Origin: Azospirillum baldaniorum
GTDB taxonomy: Bacteria > Pseudomonadota > Alphaproteobacteria > Azospirillales > Azospirillaceae
NCBI RefSeq assembly: GCF_003119195.2
Contig: NZ_CP022262.1
Coordinates: 82,501 to 146,500, forward strand
Length of the DNA: 64,000 nucleotides
Direction: 5' to 3'
The notes under the pieces were generated by a model. It saw only the letters and a program-made list of their open reading frames with translations, was not told where the DNA came from and made no database searches. The number at the start of each line of letters is the position of its first letter. Position 1 is the stretch's first letter. Of this stretch, positions 9,676 through 18,393 are shown in pieces. The position numbers and the translations under genes are program-made.

Positions 9676-10680
9676 ATGGGGAATCTGTTGGGCGTGGCGC
9701 GGCGCGCCGTCCTGTGCGGTGCTGCGGCGGTCGCCGTAGCGGCGATGGCTCTGCCCGCCTGGGCCCAGTCGAAGGTCAAGGTCGCCGGCATCTACACCGT
9801 GCCGATCGAGCAGCAGTGGGTCAGCCGCATCCACACCGCCCTGAAGGCCGCCGAGGCCCGTGGCGAGATCGAGTATGTCTGGGCCGAGTCGGTCGCCAAC
9901 ACCGATTATGAGCGCGTGATGCGCCAGTACGCCGAGGGCGGCCAGCAGCTCGTCTTCGGCGAGGTCTTCGGCGTCGAGCGCGCGGCCCGCGCCGTCGCGA
10001 AGGACTATCCCAAGACCGCCTTCGTCATGGGCTCCAGCTTCAAGCCGCAGGAGCCGAATTTCTCGGTCTTCGACAACTACATCCAGGAGCCGGCCTATCT
10101 GACCGGCATGATCGCGGGTGCGGTGTCCAAGTCGAACGTCATCGGCATGGTCGGCGGCTACCCGATCCCGGAGGTGAACCGCCTGATGAACGCCTTCATG
10201 GAGGGCGCCAAGGAGGTGAACCCGAACGTGAAGTTCATGGTCAGCTTCATCGGCTCCTGGTTCGACCCGCCGAAGGCCAAGGAAGCCGCCTTCGCGATGA
10301 TCGACCGCGGCGCCGACGTGATGTACGCCGAGCGCTTCGGCGTGTCCGACGCCGCCAAGGAGCGCAAGGTCCTGGCCATCGGCAACGTCATCAACACCCA
10401 GCCGCAGTATCCGGAGACCGTGGTCGCCAGCGCGCTGTGGCACATGGAGCCGTCGGTCGACCGCGCCATCGCCGCGGTGAAGGCCGGCAGCTACAAGGCC
10501 GAGGATTACGGCCCCTACAGCCAGATGGTCCACAAGGGCTCCAGCCTCGCCCCGCTCGGCACCTTCGAGGGCAAGGTGCCCGCCGATGTGGTGGCCAAGG
10601 TGAAGGCCCGCGAGCAGGAGATCCTCGACGGCAAGTTCACCGTGAAGGTGAACGACAACGAGCCCAAGTCGACGATGTGA
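9676..10680 (+). CDS. BMP/PnrA-family nucleoside-type substrate-binding protein
   Basis: Periplasmic binding protein of an ABC importer, 334 aa from ATG 9676, which has GGAGGGGG about 10 nt upstream. Signal peptide cut after AWA-Q. The mature part follows the basic membrane protein (BMP/Med/PnrA) fold: KVAGIYTVPIEQQW, DNYIQEPAYLTGMIAGAVSKSNVIGMVGGYPIPEVNR, GADVMYAERFG and a C-terminal EQEILDGKFTVKVN. Characterised relatives bind purine or pyrimidine nucleosides. It sits between upp and the matching ATPase and permeases, followed by cytosine deaminase, so the cargo is probably a pyrimidine nucleoside or nucleobase. Confidence 0.88.
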   Translation: MGNLLGVARRAVLCGAAAVAVAAMALPAWAQSKVKVAGIYTVPIEQQWVSRIHTALKAAEARGEIEYVWAESVANTDYERVMRQYAEGGQQLVFGEVFGVERAARAVAKDYPKTAFVMGSSFKPQEPNFSVFDNYIQEPAYLTGMIAGAVSKSNVIGMVGGYPIPEVNRLMNAFMEGAKEVNPNVKFMVSFIGSWFDPPKAKEAAFAMIDRGADVMYAERFGVSDAAKERKVLAIGNVINTQPQYPETVVASALWHMEPSVDRAIAAVKAGSYKAEDYGPYSQMVHKGSSLAPLGTFEGKVPADVVAKVKAREQEILDGKFTVKVNDNEPKSTM

Positions 10681-10720
10681 TCCACATTTCCTTCTCCCTC
10701 CTGTGAGGGAGGCCATCGAA

Positions 10721-10837
10721 CCCTCTCCCCTCTGGGGAGAGGGTGGCCCGAAGGGCCGGTGAGGGGGTTGCGCTTTTGCCGGACGTGCCGAGACGCGCAA
10801 CCCCCTCACCCTAACCCTCTCCCCGGAGGGGAGAGGG
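10721..10837. repeat. Composite palindromic intergenic repeat (type A)
   Basis: Two near-identical hairpins, CCCTCTCCCC-TCT-GGGGAGAGGG (10721-10743) and CCCTCTCCCC-GGA-GGGGAGAGGG (10815-10837), flank a larger inverted repeat with 15-bp arms GGTGAGGGGGTTGCG (10758-10772) and its complement (10796-10810). A small GGCCC-GAA-GGGCC hairpin lies at 10745-10757. It separates the binding-protein gene from the ATPase gene and could differentially stabilise the upstream mRNA. Elements with this purine/pyrimidine pattern are common between genes in high-GC proteobacteria. Confidence 0.9.
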
Positions 10838-10875
10838 AATATGTTTCTTGCCTCCCCGGCACCCCGCGGACATCC

Positions 10876-12423
10876 ATGACATCACCCCCCATCGTCCTCC
10901 GCCTCTCCGGCATCACGAAGCGGTTCGGGCCGCTCGTCGCCAACGACTCGATCTCGCTGACGCTCCACAAGGGCGAGGTGCTGGCCCTGCTGGGCGAGAA
11001 CGGCGCCGGCAAGACGACTCTGATGAACATCCTGTTCGGCCATTACGTGGCCGACGAGGGCAGCATTGAGGCGTTCGGCCAGCCGCTTCCCCCCGGTTCC
11101 CCCCGCGCGGCGCTGGCCGCCGGGATCGGCATGGTCCACCAGCACTTCACGCTCGCCGACAACCTGTCGGTGCTCGACAACATCGCCGTGGGCACGGAAT
11201 CGCTGTGGCGCCCGCGCTCCGACCGCGCCGCCGCCAAGGCCAAGCTGCTCGACCTCGCCCGCCGCTTCGGTCTGGAGGTGCGGCCCGACGCGCTGGTCGG
11301 CGACCTGTCGGTGGGCGAGCGGCAGCGGGCCGAGATCCTGAAGGCGCTCTACCGCGACGCCCGCGTCCTGATCCTGGACGAGCCGACCGCGGTGCTGACC
11401 CCGCAGGAATCCGCCAGCCTGTTCGACACGCTGCGCCGCCTGACCGCCGACGGTCTGGCGGTGGTCTTCATCAGCCACAAGATGAACGAGGTCTTCGCGG
11501 CCAGCGACACCGTCGCCGTGCTGCGCGGCGGGCGCCTCGTCGCCACCCGCAAGACCGCCGAGACCGACCGCGAGGAGCTGGCCGAGCTGATGGTCGGCCG
11601 CGCTTTGAAGCCGCCCACCCCGACCCCGCTGGAGCCGGGCGAGCCGGTGCTGACGCTGTCCGGCGTCACCGTCGCCTCCGGCCACGGGCGCCCGCTGCTC
11701 GACGGCGTGGACCTGACCGTGCGCCGCCGCCAGATCGTCGGCATCGCCGGTGTGTCGGGCAACGGGCAGACCGCGCTGGCCGAGCTGATCAGCGGCCTGA
11801 TCCACCCCGACTCCGGCACCATGACGCTGAAGGGCGAGGCCATTGGCAACGCGGAACCGGCGGAGATGGTCCGGCGCGGCGTCGCCCGCATCCCGGAGGA
11901 CCGCCACGCCGCCGGCCTCGTTGGCGCCATGGCGGTGTGGGAGAACCTGATCGCCGAGCGCTACCACGACCCCGCCTTCCAGCGCTTCGGCCTGATCCGC
12001 CGGGGGGCCGCCCGCGCCTACGCCGAGGAGGTGATCGCGGCGTTCGACGTGCGCTGTCCGGGGCCGGACGCCCGCACGCAGCTGCTGTCCGGCGGCAACA
12101 TGCAGAAGCTGATCCTCGGCCGCACGCTGGCCCACGGGCCGGACCTGATCCTGGCGAGCCAGCCGACCCGCGGCCTCGACGTGGGCGCGGTGTCCTACGT
12201 CCATGGCCGGCTGCTGGAGGCCCGCGCCGCCGGGGCCGGGGTGCTGGTGATCTCCGAGGATCTGGACGAGATCCTGGCGCTGGCCGACGGCATCACCGTC
12301 GCCTATCACGGGCGCCTCACCCCCGTTCTGCCCCACGGCCGCGTGTCGGTCCGCCAGCTCGGCCTGCTGATGGCCGGACACTGGGAGATTTTGCCGGAGA
12401 TCGTAGGGGAGGGCATCGCATGA
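10876..12423 (+). CDS. Nucleoside-type ABC transporter ATP-binding protein, tandem ATPase domains
   Basis: Energises the BMP-type importer; 515 aa holding two fused ABC domains, as in NupO/YufO-like and sugar ABC ATPases. Domain 1 (about 5-245) has Walker A GENGAGKTT, signature LSVGERQR and Walker B LILDEPT. Domain 2 (about 260-505) has a degenerate Walker A (GVSGNGQTAL), signature LSGGNMQK and LILASQPTRGLD in place of a canonical Walker B, which is the usual asymmetry of this family. ATG 10876 was chosen because the upstream open frame runs through the palindromic repeat (encoding only NPLPGGERE-like repeat peptide). Confidence 0.93.
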   Translation: MTSPPIVLRLSGITKRFGPLVANDSISLTLHKGEVLALLGENGAGKTTLMNILFGHYVADEGSIEAFGQPLPPGSPRAALAAGIGMVHQHFTLADNLSVLDNIAVGTESLWRPRSDRAAAKAKLLDLARRFGLEVRPDALVGDLSVGERQRAEILKALYRDARVLILDEPTAVLTPQESASLFDTLRRLTADGLAVVFISHKMNEVFAASDTVAVLRGGRLVATRKTAETDREELAELMVGRALKPPTPTPLEPGEPVLTLSGVTVASGHGRPLLDGVDLTVRRRQIVGIAGVSGNGQTALAELISGLIHPDSGTMTLKGEAIGNAEPAEMVRRGVARIPEDRHAAGLVGAMAVWENLIAERYHDPAFQRFGLIRRGAARAYAEEVIAAFDVRCPGPDARTQLLSGGNMQKLILGRTLAHGPDLILASQPTRGLDVGAVSYVHGRLLEARAAGAGVLVISEDLDEILALADGITVAYHGRLTPVLPHGRVSVRQLGLLMAGHWEILPEIVGEGIA

Positions 12424-12442
12424 ACGGAGTCCTTTCTTTGGG

Positions 12443-12544
12443 TGCCCCCTCCCTAACCCTCCCCCGCTTCGCAGGGGAGGGGACGGACGCCGCTTCGCAT
12501 ATTCTCCCTCCCCTGCGCAAGCGGGGGAGGGTCGGGGTGGGGGC
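12443..12544. repeat. Palindromic intergenic repeat (type B, copy 1)
   Basis: Two imperfect arms, each centred on CCTCCCCCGCTT and GCAGGGGAGGG, face each other (about 12443-12482 and 12505-12544), with GCCGCTTCGCAT between them. Each arm can also fold on itself. The same element, inverted, lies at 30992-31099. It separates the ATPase gene from the first permease gene. Confidence 0.88.
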
Positions 12545-12594
12545 AAGGTCAGCGCCCAAGCACCTCCACGGGGAAAACGAACAAGGAAAAAACC

Positions 12595-13644
12595 ATGCGG
12601 CTTGAACCGCGAGAGCATACCCCGCTGGCCGCCCGCCTGCTGGCGCCCGTGGCGGCGGTGGTGGCGGCGCTGGCGCTCTGCGCGCTGCTGGTCGCCTGGA
12701 CCGGCGCGCCGGTGCTGCGCGCCTACGGCCTGCTGCTGGAGGGAGCCGCCGGCTCCCGCTTCGCCCTAACCGAGACGCTGACCCGCGCCACCCCGCTGAT
12801 CCTCACCGGCCTCGCCGCCGCCGTCGCCTTCCGCGCCAAGCTGTGGAACATCGGGGCGGAGGGGCAGCTCTACATGGGCGCGCTCGCCGCCGTCGTGCTG
12901 GGCGGCGGGATGCTGGATCTGCCGGCCTGGCTGCTGCTGCCCACGGTGATGATCGCCGGGGCCGCCGCCGGTGGCGCCACGCTGCTCGGCCCCGCCGTGC
13001 TGAAGGTGCGCTTCGGCGTGGACGAGGTGGTGACCACGCTGCTGCTGAACTTCATCGTCCTGCTGCTCGTCTCCATGCTGCTGGAGGGCGCGCTGAAGGA
13101 CCCCATGGGCATGGGCTGGCCGCAGTCCGCCCCCGTCGTTGAGGCGGCGGAGCTGCCCAAGCTGGTGGAGCGCACGCGGCTGCACACCGGCCTGCTGGTC
13201 GCGCTGGGCCTGTCGGCCCTGCTCTGGCTGATCGATACCCGGACCATCTGGGGCTACGAGAACCGGGCGGTCGGCGCCAACCCGCGCGCCGCGGCCTTCG
13301 CCGGCATGCCGGTGACCCGCGTCATGCTGCGCACCGCCCTGCTGTCCGGCGGGCTGGCTGGGCTGGCCGGGGTGATCGAGGTCTGCGGGCTCAAGGGCTA
13401 CCTGACGCTCGACCTGTCGCCGGGCTTCGGCTACAGCGGCATCGTCGTCGCCATGCTGGCGCAGCTTCACCCGGTGGGCGTGGTCGGGGCGGCGGTCTTC
13501 ATCGCCGGCATCTTCGTCGGCGCCGACGCCATGAGCCGCGCCATGCCGGTGCCCAACTACATCGCCGACGTGCTCGTCGCCACCAGCCTGCTGTGCATGC
13601 TGGTCGCCGGGCTGCTGACGCGCTACCGGCTGCGGCGGGGGTGA
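12595..13644 (+). CDS. Nucleoside-type ABC transporter permease 1
   Basis: Inner-membrane permease, 349 aa, of the BMP-associated (YufP/NupP) type within the branched-chain/ribose permease family. A first hydrophobic segment at about 18-40 is followed by the conserved AKLWNIGAEGQLYMGALAA and a cytoplasmic-loop-like VGANPRAAAFAGMPV motif (about 220-235), then hydrophobic segments to the C-terminus. Roughly eight or more membrane spans. It pairs with permease 2, which starts 5 bp downstream, as a heterodimer. Confidence 0.92.
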   Translation: MRLEPREHTPLAARLLAPVAAVVAALALCALLVAWTGAPVLRAYGLLLEGAAGSRFALTETLTRATPLILTGLAAAVAFRAKLWNIGAEGQLYMGALAAVVLGGGMLDLPAWLLLPTVMIAGAAAGGATLLGPAVLKVRFGVDEVVTTLLLNFIVLLLVSMLLEGALKDPMGMGWPQSAPVVEAAELPKLVERTRLHTGLLVALGLSALLWLIDTRTIWGYENRAVGANPRAAAFAGMPVTRVMLRTALLSGGLAGLAGVIEVCGLKGYLTLDLSPGFGYSGIVVAMLAQLHPVGVVGAAVFIAGIFVGADAMSRAMPVPNYIADVLVATSLLCMLVAGLLTRYRLRRG

Positions 13645-13649
13645 GCGCC

Positions 13650-14573
13650 ATGGAGATGTTCCAAACGATCCTCGACATCCTGGTCTCCGCCGCCTTCTGG
13701 ACGGCGGTGCTGCGCATCGCCACCCCCTACATCCTGGGCACGCTGGGCGAGCTGCTGTGCGAGCGGGCGGGCGTGCTGAACCTCGGCATCGAGGGCATCA
13801 TGACGATGGGCGCCATGGCCGGCTGGATGGCCGTCTACCAGGGGGCCGACCTGTGGACCGGCGTTCTGGTGGCGGCACTCTGCGGCGGGCTGATGGGTCT
13901 GCTGCACGCCACCCTGACGGTGCCGCTGGGCCTGTCGCAGCATGTGGCGGGCATCGGCGTGACGCTGCTCGGCACCAGCCTGTCCTACTTCGTCTACCGC
14001 CTCGTCCTGCCGCAGGCGAGCACCCCGCCGACCATCGAGCCGTTCCAGCCGCTGGACCTGCCCGGCGCTCTGGCCCAGACGCCGATGACCTACATGGCGC
14101 TGATGCTGGTGGCCGTGGTCGCCTACGTCCTCTACCGCACGCCGGTCGGTCTGGCGGTGCGCATGGTCGGCGAGAATCCGGCGGCGGCGGAGGCCCAGGG
14201 CTTGAGCGTCACCGCGGTGCGCATCGGCGCGGTGGTGGCGGGAAGCGCGCTGATGGCGCTGGCCGGGGCCTTCCTCACCCTGTCGGCCTTCAACGCCTTC
14301 TTCTTCAACATGGTCAACGGGCGTGGCTGGATCTGCATCGCGCTGGTCGTCTTCGCCTCCTGGCGACCCGGCAAGGCGCTTCTGGGCGCGGTGCTGTTCG
14401 CCGCCTTCGACGCGCTGCAATTGCGGCTTCAGCAGGTGGCGGGGGGCGTCCTGCCCTACCAGCTGTTCCTGATGATGCCCTATCTGTTGAGCATCCTGGC
14501 GCTGGTGCTGGTAGCGCGCCGCGCCTCCTACCCGCGGGCGCTGATGATCCCGTACCGCAAAGGAGAACGCTGA
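13650..14573 (+). CDS. Nucleoside-type ABC transporter permease 2
   Basis: Second inner-membrane permease, 307 aa (YufQ/NupQ-like). ATG 13650 follows the stop of permease 1 by 5 bp. The conserved start of this family, LGELLCERAGVLNLGIEGIMTMGAM, is at about 30-55, and the EAA-like loop MVGENPAAAEAQGLSVTAVRIGAVVAGS at about 170-197. Multiple strongly hydrophobic spans are visible. Its TGA overlaps the ATG of the deaminase gene (TGATG), showing one transcript. Confidence 0.92.
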   Translation: MEMFQTILDILVSAAFWTAVLRIATPYILGTLGELLCERAGVLNLGIEGIMTMGAMAGWMAVYQGADLWTGVLVAALCGGLMGLLHATLTVPLGLSQHVAGIGVTLLGTSLSYFVYRLVLPQASTPPTIEPFQPLDLPGALAQTPMTYMALMLVAVVAYVLYRTPVGLAVRMVGENPAAAEAQGLSVTAVRIGAVVAGSALMALAGAFLTLSAFNAFFFNMVNGRGWICIALVVFASWRPGKALLGAVLFAAFDALQLRLQQVAGGVLPYQLFLMMPYLLSILALVLVARRASYPRALMIPYRKGER

Positions 14574-15862
14574 TGTTCGATCTGATCCTGCGCCGCGCCA
14601 CGCTGCCCGACGGCCGCACCGGCATGGACATCGGCGTCCGCGACGGCCGCATCGCCGCGGTGGAGAAGGACCTGCCCGGTCCCGCCGGGGAGGAGATCGA
14701 CGCGACGGGCCGGCTGGTCACGCCGCCCTTTGTCGATTCGCACTTCCACATGGATTCCACGCTCAGCTACGGCTTGCCGCGGGTCAACCGCTCCGGCACG
14801 CTGCTGGAGGGCATCGCGCTGTGGGGCGAGCTGAAGCCGCAGCTCGTCCAGGACGCCATCGTCGAGCGGGCGCTGGCCTATTGCGACTGGGCGGTGGCGC
14901 GCGGCCTGCTGGCGATCCGCAGCCATGTGGACATCTGCGACCCGCGCCTGCTGGCCGTGGAATCGCTGCTGGAGGTCAAGCGGCGGGTCGCCCCCTACCT
15001 CGACCTGCAGCTGGTCGCCTTCCCGCAGGACGGCGTCCTGCGCGCGCCCGGCGCGGTGGACCTGCTGAAGCGCGCACTCGACATGGGCGTGGACGTGGTC
15101 GGCGGCATCCCGCATTTCGAGCGGACGATGGCCGACGGCGCCGCCTCCGTGAAGCTGCTCTGCGAGATCGCGGCGGAGCGCGGGCTGCTGGTCGACATGC
15201 ATTGCGACGAGTCGGACGACCCGCTGTCCCGCCATGTCGAGACGCTGGCCTACGAGACGCAGCGGCTGGGGATGCAGGGCCGGGTGACCGGCTCGCACCT
15301 CACCTCCATGCATTCCATGGACAACTACTACGTTTCCAAGCTGATCCCGCTGATGGTCGAGGCGAACCTCGGCGTCATCGCCAACCCGCTCATCAACATC
15401 ACGCTCCAGGGCCGCCACGACACCTATCCCAAGCGCCGGGGCATGACCCGGGTGCCGGAGCTGATGGGCGCCGGCCTGACCGTGGCGCTGGGTCACGACT
15501 GCGTGATGGACCCCTGGTACCCGCTCGGCTCCGGCGACATGCTGGAGGTCGCGCACATGGGCCTGCATGTCGGGCAGATGACCGGCTATGACGGGATGCT
15601 CGCCTGCTTCCGCGCGGTGACCGAGGCGCCGGCCAAGCTGCTGCACCTCGACGGCTACGGGCTGGAGGTGGGCTGCCACGCCGATCTGGTGGTGCTCCAG
15701 GCCGCCGACCCGGTGGAGGCGATCCGCACCCGCGCCACCCGCCTGTTCGTCCTGCGCCGCGGCGCTGTGGTCAGCCGCTGCGCCCCGGTGGAGGCCCAGC
15801 TTTCCCTGCCGGGCCGCCCGGAGTCGGTGTCCTTCACCCTGCCCACCGCGCGGGCGCGGTAA
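14573..15862 (+). CDS. codA: Cytosine deaminase / amidohydrolase
   Basis: Hydrolyses cytosine (or a related aminopyrimidine) to uracil and ammonia in the cytoplasm; 429 aa, the CodA length. Metal-ligand motif DSHFHMD at about residues 56-62, the second histidine motif MHCDESDD near 206-213 that matches E. coli CodA HCDE, SHLTSMHS near 240, and the ligand Asp in GHDCVMDPWYP near 307. The gene overlaps the permease stop and closes the pyrimidine block: cytosine brought in by the ABC system would be deaminated to uracil for Upp and the URC enzymes. Another substrate such as creatinine or isoguanine cannot be fully excluded. Confidence 0.9.
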   Translation: MFDLILRRATLPDGRTGMDIGVRDGRIAAVEKDLPGPAGEEIDATGRLVTPPFVDSHFHMDSTLSYGLPRVNRSGTLLEGIALWGELKPQLVQDAIVERALAYCDWAVARGLLAIRSHVDICDPRLLAVESLLEVKRRVAPYLDLQLVAFPQDGVLRAPGAVDLLKRALDMGVDVVGGIPHFERTMADGAASVKLLCEIAAERGLLVDMHCDESDDPLSRHVETLAYETQRLGMQGRVTGSHLTSMHSMDNYYVSKLIPLMVEANLGVIANPLINITLQGRHDTYPKRRGMTRVPELMGAGLTVALGHDCVMDPWYPLGSGDMLEVAHMGLHVGQMTGYDGMLACFRAVTEAPAKLLHLDGYGLEVGCHADLVVLQAADPVEAIRTRATRLFVLRRGAVVSRCAPVEAQLSLPGRPESVSFTLPTARAR

Positions 15863-15866
15863 CGCC

Positions 15867-15911
15867 CAGCAATCCCTCCCCCTTCCATCCAAGAAGGGGG
15901 AGGGATTGCTG
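15867..15911. terminator. Perfect 19-bp inverted repeat between convergent genes
   Basis: Arms at 15867-15885 and 15893-15911 with a 7-nt loop, pairing AATCCCTCCCCCTTC with GAAGGGGGAGGGATT plus flanks. It lies just after codA and before the stop of the convergent chemoreceptor gene. There is no T-run on either side, so it may be a factor-assisted bidirectional terminator or an mRNA 3'-end stabiliser. Confidence 0.7.
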
Positions 15912-15926
15912 ATCACGCCCCGCGGA

Positions 15927-17990
15927 TCATGCTTTGTGGACACCGGCGATGAAGCGGTCGATTTCGCGCGCCAGTTCCTTGGACTGACCGGCCACCCCGG
16001 CGGCGGCGGCGAGGAGCTGGTCGGCGGCGGCGCCCGTATCGCCCGCCCCGGCCCGGATCTCGCCCATGCCGCCGCTGACCTCGCGGGCGCCGTCGGCGGC
16101 CTGCAGGACACTGCGGGCGATGTCGCGGGTGGCGGCGGACTGCTGGTCCACCGCCGCCGCGATGCCGGACGCGATGCGGCTGACCTGGGCGATGGTCTGG
16201 CTGATGCCCCGCACCGCCTCCACCGCCTCGCCCGTCGCGTCGCGGATGCCCTTGATCTGGCCGACGATGTCCTCGGTCGCGCGGGCGGTCTGGTTGGCCA
16301 GGCTCTTGACCTCTCCGGCGACCACCGCGAAGCCCTTTCCGGCCTCGCCCGCACGGGCCGCCTCGATGGTGGCGTTGAGCGCCAGCAGGTTGGTCTGGCC
16401 GGCGATGTCGTTGATCAGGCCGACGACGGCGCCGATCCGCTCCGCGCTGTCGGCCAGCACGACGACGGCCGAGTCGGCGCGCTTCACGTCGGCCACTGCC
16501 GCCTCGGCGATGCGGGCGGACTCGCCCACCTGCTGCCCGATCTCCTCCACCGAGGCCGACAGCTCCTCGGTCGCGGCGGCGGCGGTCTGCACGTTGTCCG
16601 CGGCGGAATGGGCGGAGAGCGTCATCCGCTCCGACCGGCCATGGGTCTGCTCGGCGATGCCGGTGAGGGCGCGGGCGGTGGATTCGAGCTGCTGCGCCGC
16701 CGAGGCCAGCGCCCCGGTCAGGCCGCCCGCCCGCTCCTCGAACCCGCGCTGCAGGTCGAGCAGGGTGGCGGTCCGCGCCTCCCTGGCGCGCCATTCCGCC
16801 TCCTGCTGGTGGCCCAGGTCGCGGGCCTGCACCAGCCCCTGCTTGAACACCCCGACCGCGCGGGCCATGGCGCCCGCCTCGTCCTTGCGGTCGGCGCCGG
16901 GGATGGCGGCGGCCAGATCGCCGGCGGCCAGCCGGTCCATGGTGACGGTCAGCCCGGCGATCGGCCGGGCGATGCCGTCGCCCACCCGCCACGCCACCAG
17001 ACCGCCGAGAAGGATGCAGCCCACCCCGACCAGGACGGTCAGCAGGGTCAGCCGGTTGGCGTCGGCCATCACGCTGGCCTGCGGCGCGGCGACCAGGAAC
17101 GACCACGCGCCGTCGGCGCCGGTGAAGCGCACCGGCGACAGGCGCAGGTAATAGGGGGCACCGCCGAGCGTGACGACGCCGTCATAGGCCCGCCCCTCGG
17201 CGATGGCGCGGCGCGCCTCCTCCGGCAGGTCGTCGGCGGGATGGGACAGGCGGCTGGCGTCGGGATGGGCCACATAGACCCCGGCGCCGGTGAGCACCGC
17301 CGCGTGGCCGTCGCCATAGGGCTTCACCCGGCGGACCAGATCGGTCAGTCCGCTCAGCGTCAGGTCGACGCCGGCGACGCCGATCACCCGGTCGCCGTCC
17401 TTCACCGGCGCTGCGGCGCTGGTCATCAGCGTCTTGGTCAGATCGTCCAGATAGGGTTCGGTCAGCACCGGCTTCCCGGCCGCGGCGGCGGCCCGGTAAT
17501 ACTCCTTCTCCTTCACATCGGAGAAGGGATAGCCCTCGCTGTCGTCGGCCTTCGGGCCGGGCAGCCACAGCAGGCTCATCCGCCCGGTGCCGGGCAGCCC
17601 CAGGATCTCGCCGGCGCGGTCCAGCCCGGCGGCTTCGCGGTCGCGCCCGTCGAACCCGTCGTCGGCCATGTCCACCCACACCCCGGCGTAGAGCGGGCCG
17701 ACCGCCATCAGGCGGTTGAGATAGCGGTTGACCGTCTCCCGGCGCGGGGCGCCGGTGGAGCGCTCCACCTCCACCAGCGCGGCGGCGGAGCGGGCGTCAG
17801 CCAGGGCGGCGGAGATGTCGGCGGCCACCCGCGCGCCGTGATGGTCAGCGGTTTCGGCCACCAGGGTCGTGACCGCCCGCTCCGCGGCGTCGCGCGACAG
17901 GAACAGGGAAACCGAGGTGACCGCCGCCGCTCCCACGGCCAGGACAGCGGTCATGCCGATGATGATCTTGGTTCTGAAACGCCCCGTCAT
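15927..17990 (-). CDS. Methyl-accepting chemotaxis protein with dCache sensor
   Basis: Inner-membrane chemoreceptor, 687 aa from the ATG at 17990 (MTGRFRTK), preceded by a GGGTAGGGG site. TM1 at about residues 8-30; a periplasmic double-Cache sensor at about 35-305 (PLYAGVWVDMADDGFDGRD, ADDSEGYPFSDVKEKEYY, VIGVAGVDLTLSGL); TM2 at about 310-335; HAMP from RPIAGLTVTMDRLAAGDL; then the signalling domain whose hairpin tip reads GLINDIAGQTNLLALNATIEAARAGEAGKGFAVVAGEVKSLA. No C-terminal CheR pentapeptide is seen. dCache receptors usually bind amino acids or other small metabolites; proximity to codA could hint at a nucleobase but does not prove it. Confidence 0.92.
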   Translation of the reverse strand: MTGRFRTKIIIGMTAVLAVGAAAVTSVSLFLSRDAAERAVTTLVAETADHHGARVAADISAALADARSAAALVEVERSTGAPRRETVNRYLNRLMAVGPLYAGVWVDMADDGFDGRDREAAGLDRAGEILGLPGTGRMSLLWLPGPKADDSEGYPFSDVKEKEYYRAAAAAGKPVLTEPYLDDLTKTLMTSAAAPVKDGDRVIGVAGVDLTLSGLTDLVRRVKPYGDGHAAVLTGAGVYVAHPDASRLSHPADDLPEEARRAIAEGRAYDGVVTLGGAPYYLRLSPVRFTGADGAWSFLVAAPQASVMADANRLTLLTVLVGVGCILLGGLVAWRVGDGIARPIAGLTVTMDRLAAGDLAAAIPGADRKDEAGAMARAVGVFKQGLVQARDLGHQQEAEWRAREARTATLLDLQRGFEERAGGLTGALASAAQQLESTARALTGIAEQTHGRSERMTLSAHSAADNVQTAAAATEELSASVEEIGQQVGESARIAEAAVADVKRADSAVVVLADSAERIGAVVGLINDIAGQTNLLALNATIEAARAGEAGKGFAVVAGEVKSLANQTARATEDIVGQIKGIRDATGEAVEAVRGISQTIAQVSRIASGIAAAVDQQSAATRDIARSVLQAADGAREVSGGMGEIRAGAGDTGAAADQLLAAAAGVAGQSKELAREIDRFIAGVHKA

Positions 17991-18310
17991 GCCCCTACCC
18001 TGTTCGAGCCGCCGCCCCGGATCAGAGGCGGTCGGCCATCTTGGCACACCGAAAACCGAACGGCCATATCTGCCGGCTACGGATCATCCGCCGGCTCAAC
18101 GGTGGCGAGCGCCCGCCGGCCCCCCCATCCGCCGAGGACGAGGCGGGTGCCGGTTTTATACCGGAGGCTTCATGGCGGAGCCCTGGTGCCGGATCGGACC
18201 GGGATGCGCGCATCGGGCCGCCCCCTCTCCCATTCTCCGGCATTTGCCGCGAAAGGTCCGAAGCGCGATTAGTTCGCCTAACGCACAAAAGAGCTTGCCA
18301 GGCATTTCGC
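17991..18310. other. Intergenic region upstream of the PAS gene
   Basis: Divergent region between the chemoreceptor and PAS genes. Apart from the operator at 18311-18329, I see no gene, hairpin with a T-run, or strong sigma-70 promoter in it. Confidence 0.4.
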
Positions 18311-18329
18311 ATCTGGTATACGGTATCTC
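18311..18329 (+). promoter_or_regulatory. GntR/FCD-type operator upstream of PAS-frc
   Basis: ATCTGGTATACGGTATCTC. It contains the CTGGTATAC core typical of FadR/UxuR-type GntR operators and matches the complement of 30871-30889 at 18 of 19 bases, the latter lying upstream of the gntR-oxc genes. It lies 65 bp before the PAS start, so it probably controls the PAS-frc transcript. Confidence 0.65.
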
Positions 18330-18393
18330 ACATCCCATCGCGCTTCGGAAACGAAGTGCAAAACCAACGGCGCGGGCGTGTTTTGAAGAAAAC

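Noticed and set aside
10759..10875. N-terminal extension of the ABC ATPase encoding a PLPGGERE-like peptide
   Set aside because: This peptide is the translation of the palindromic intergenic repeat; the ATG at 10876 gives the normal family start.
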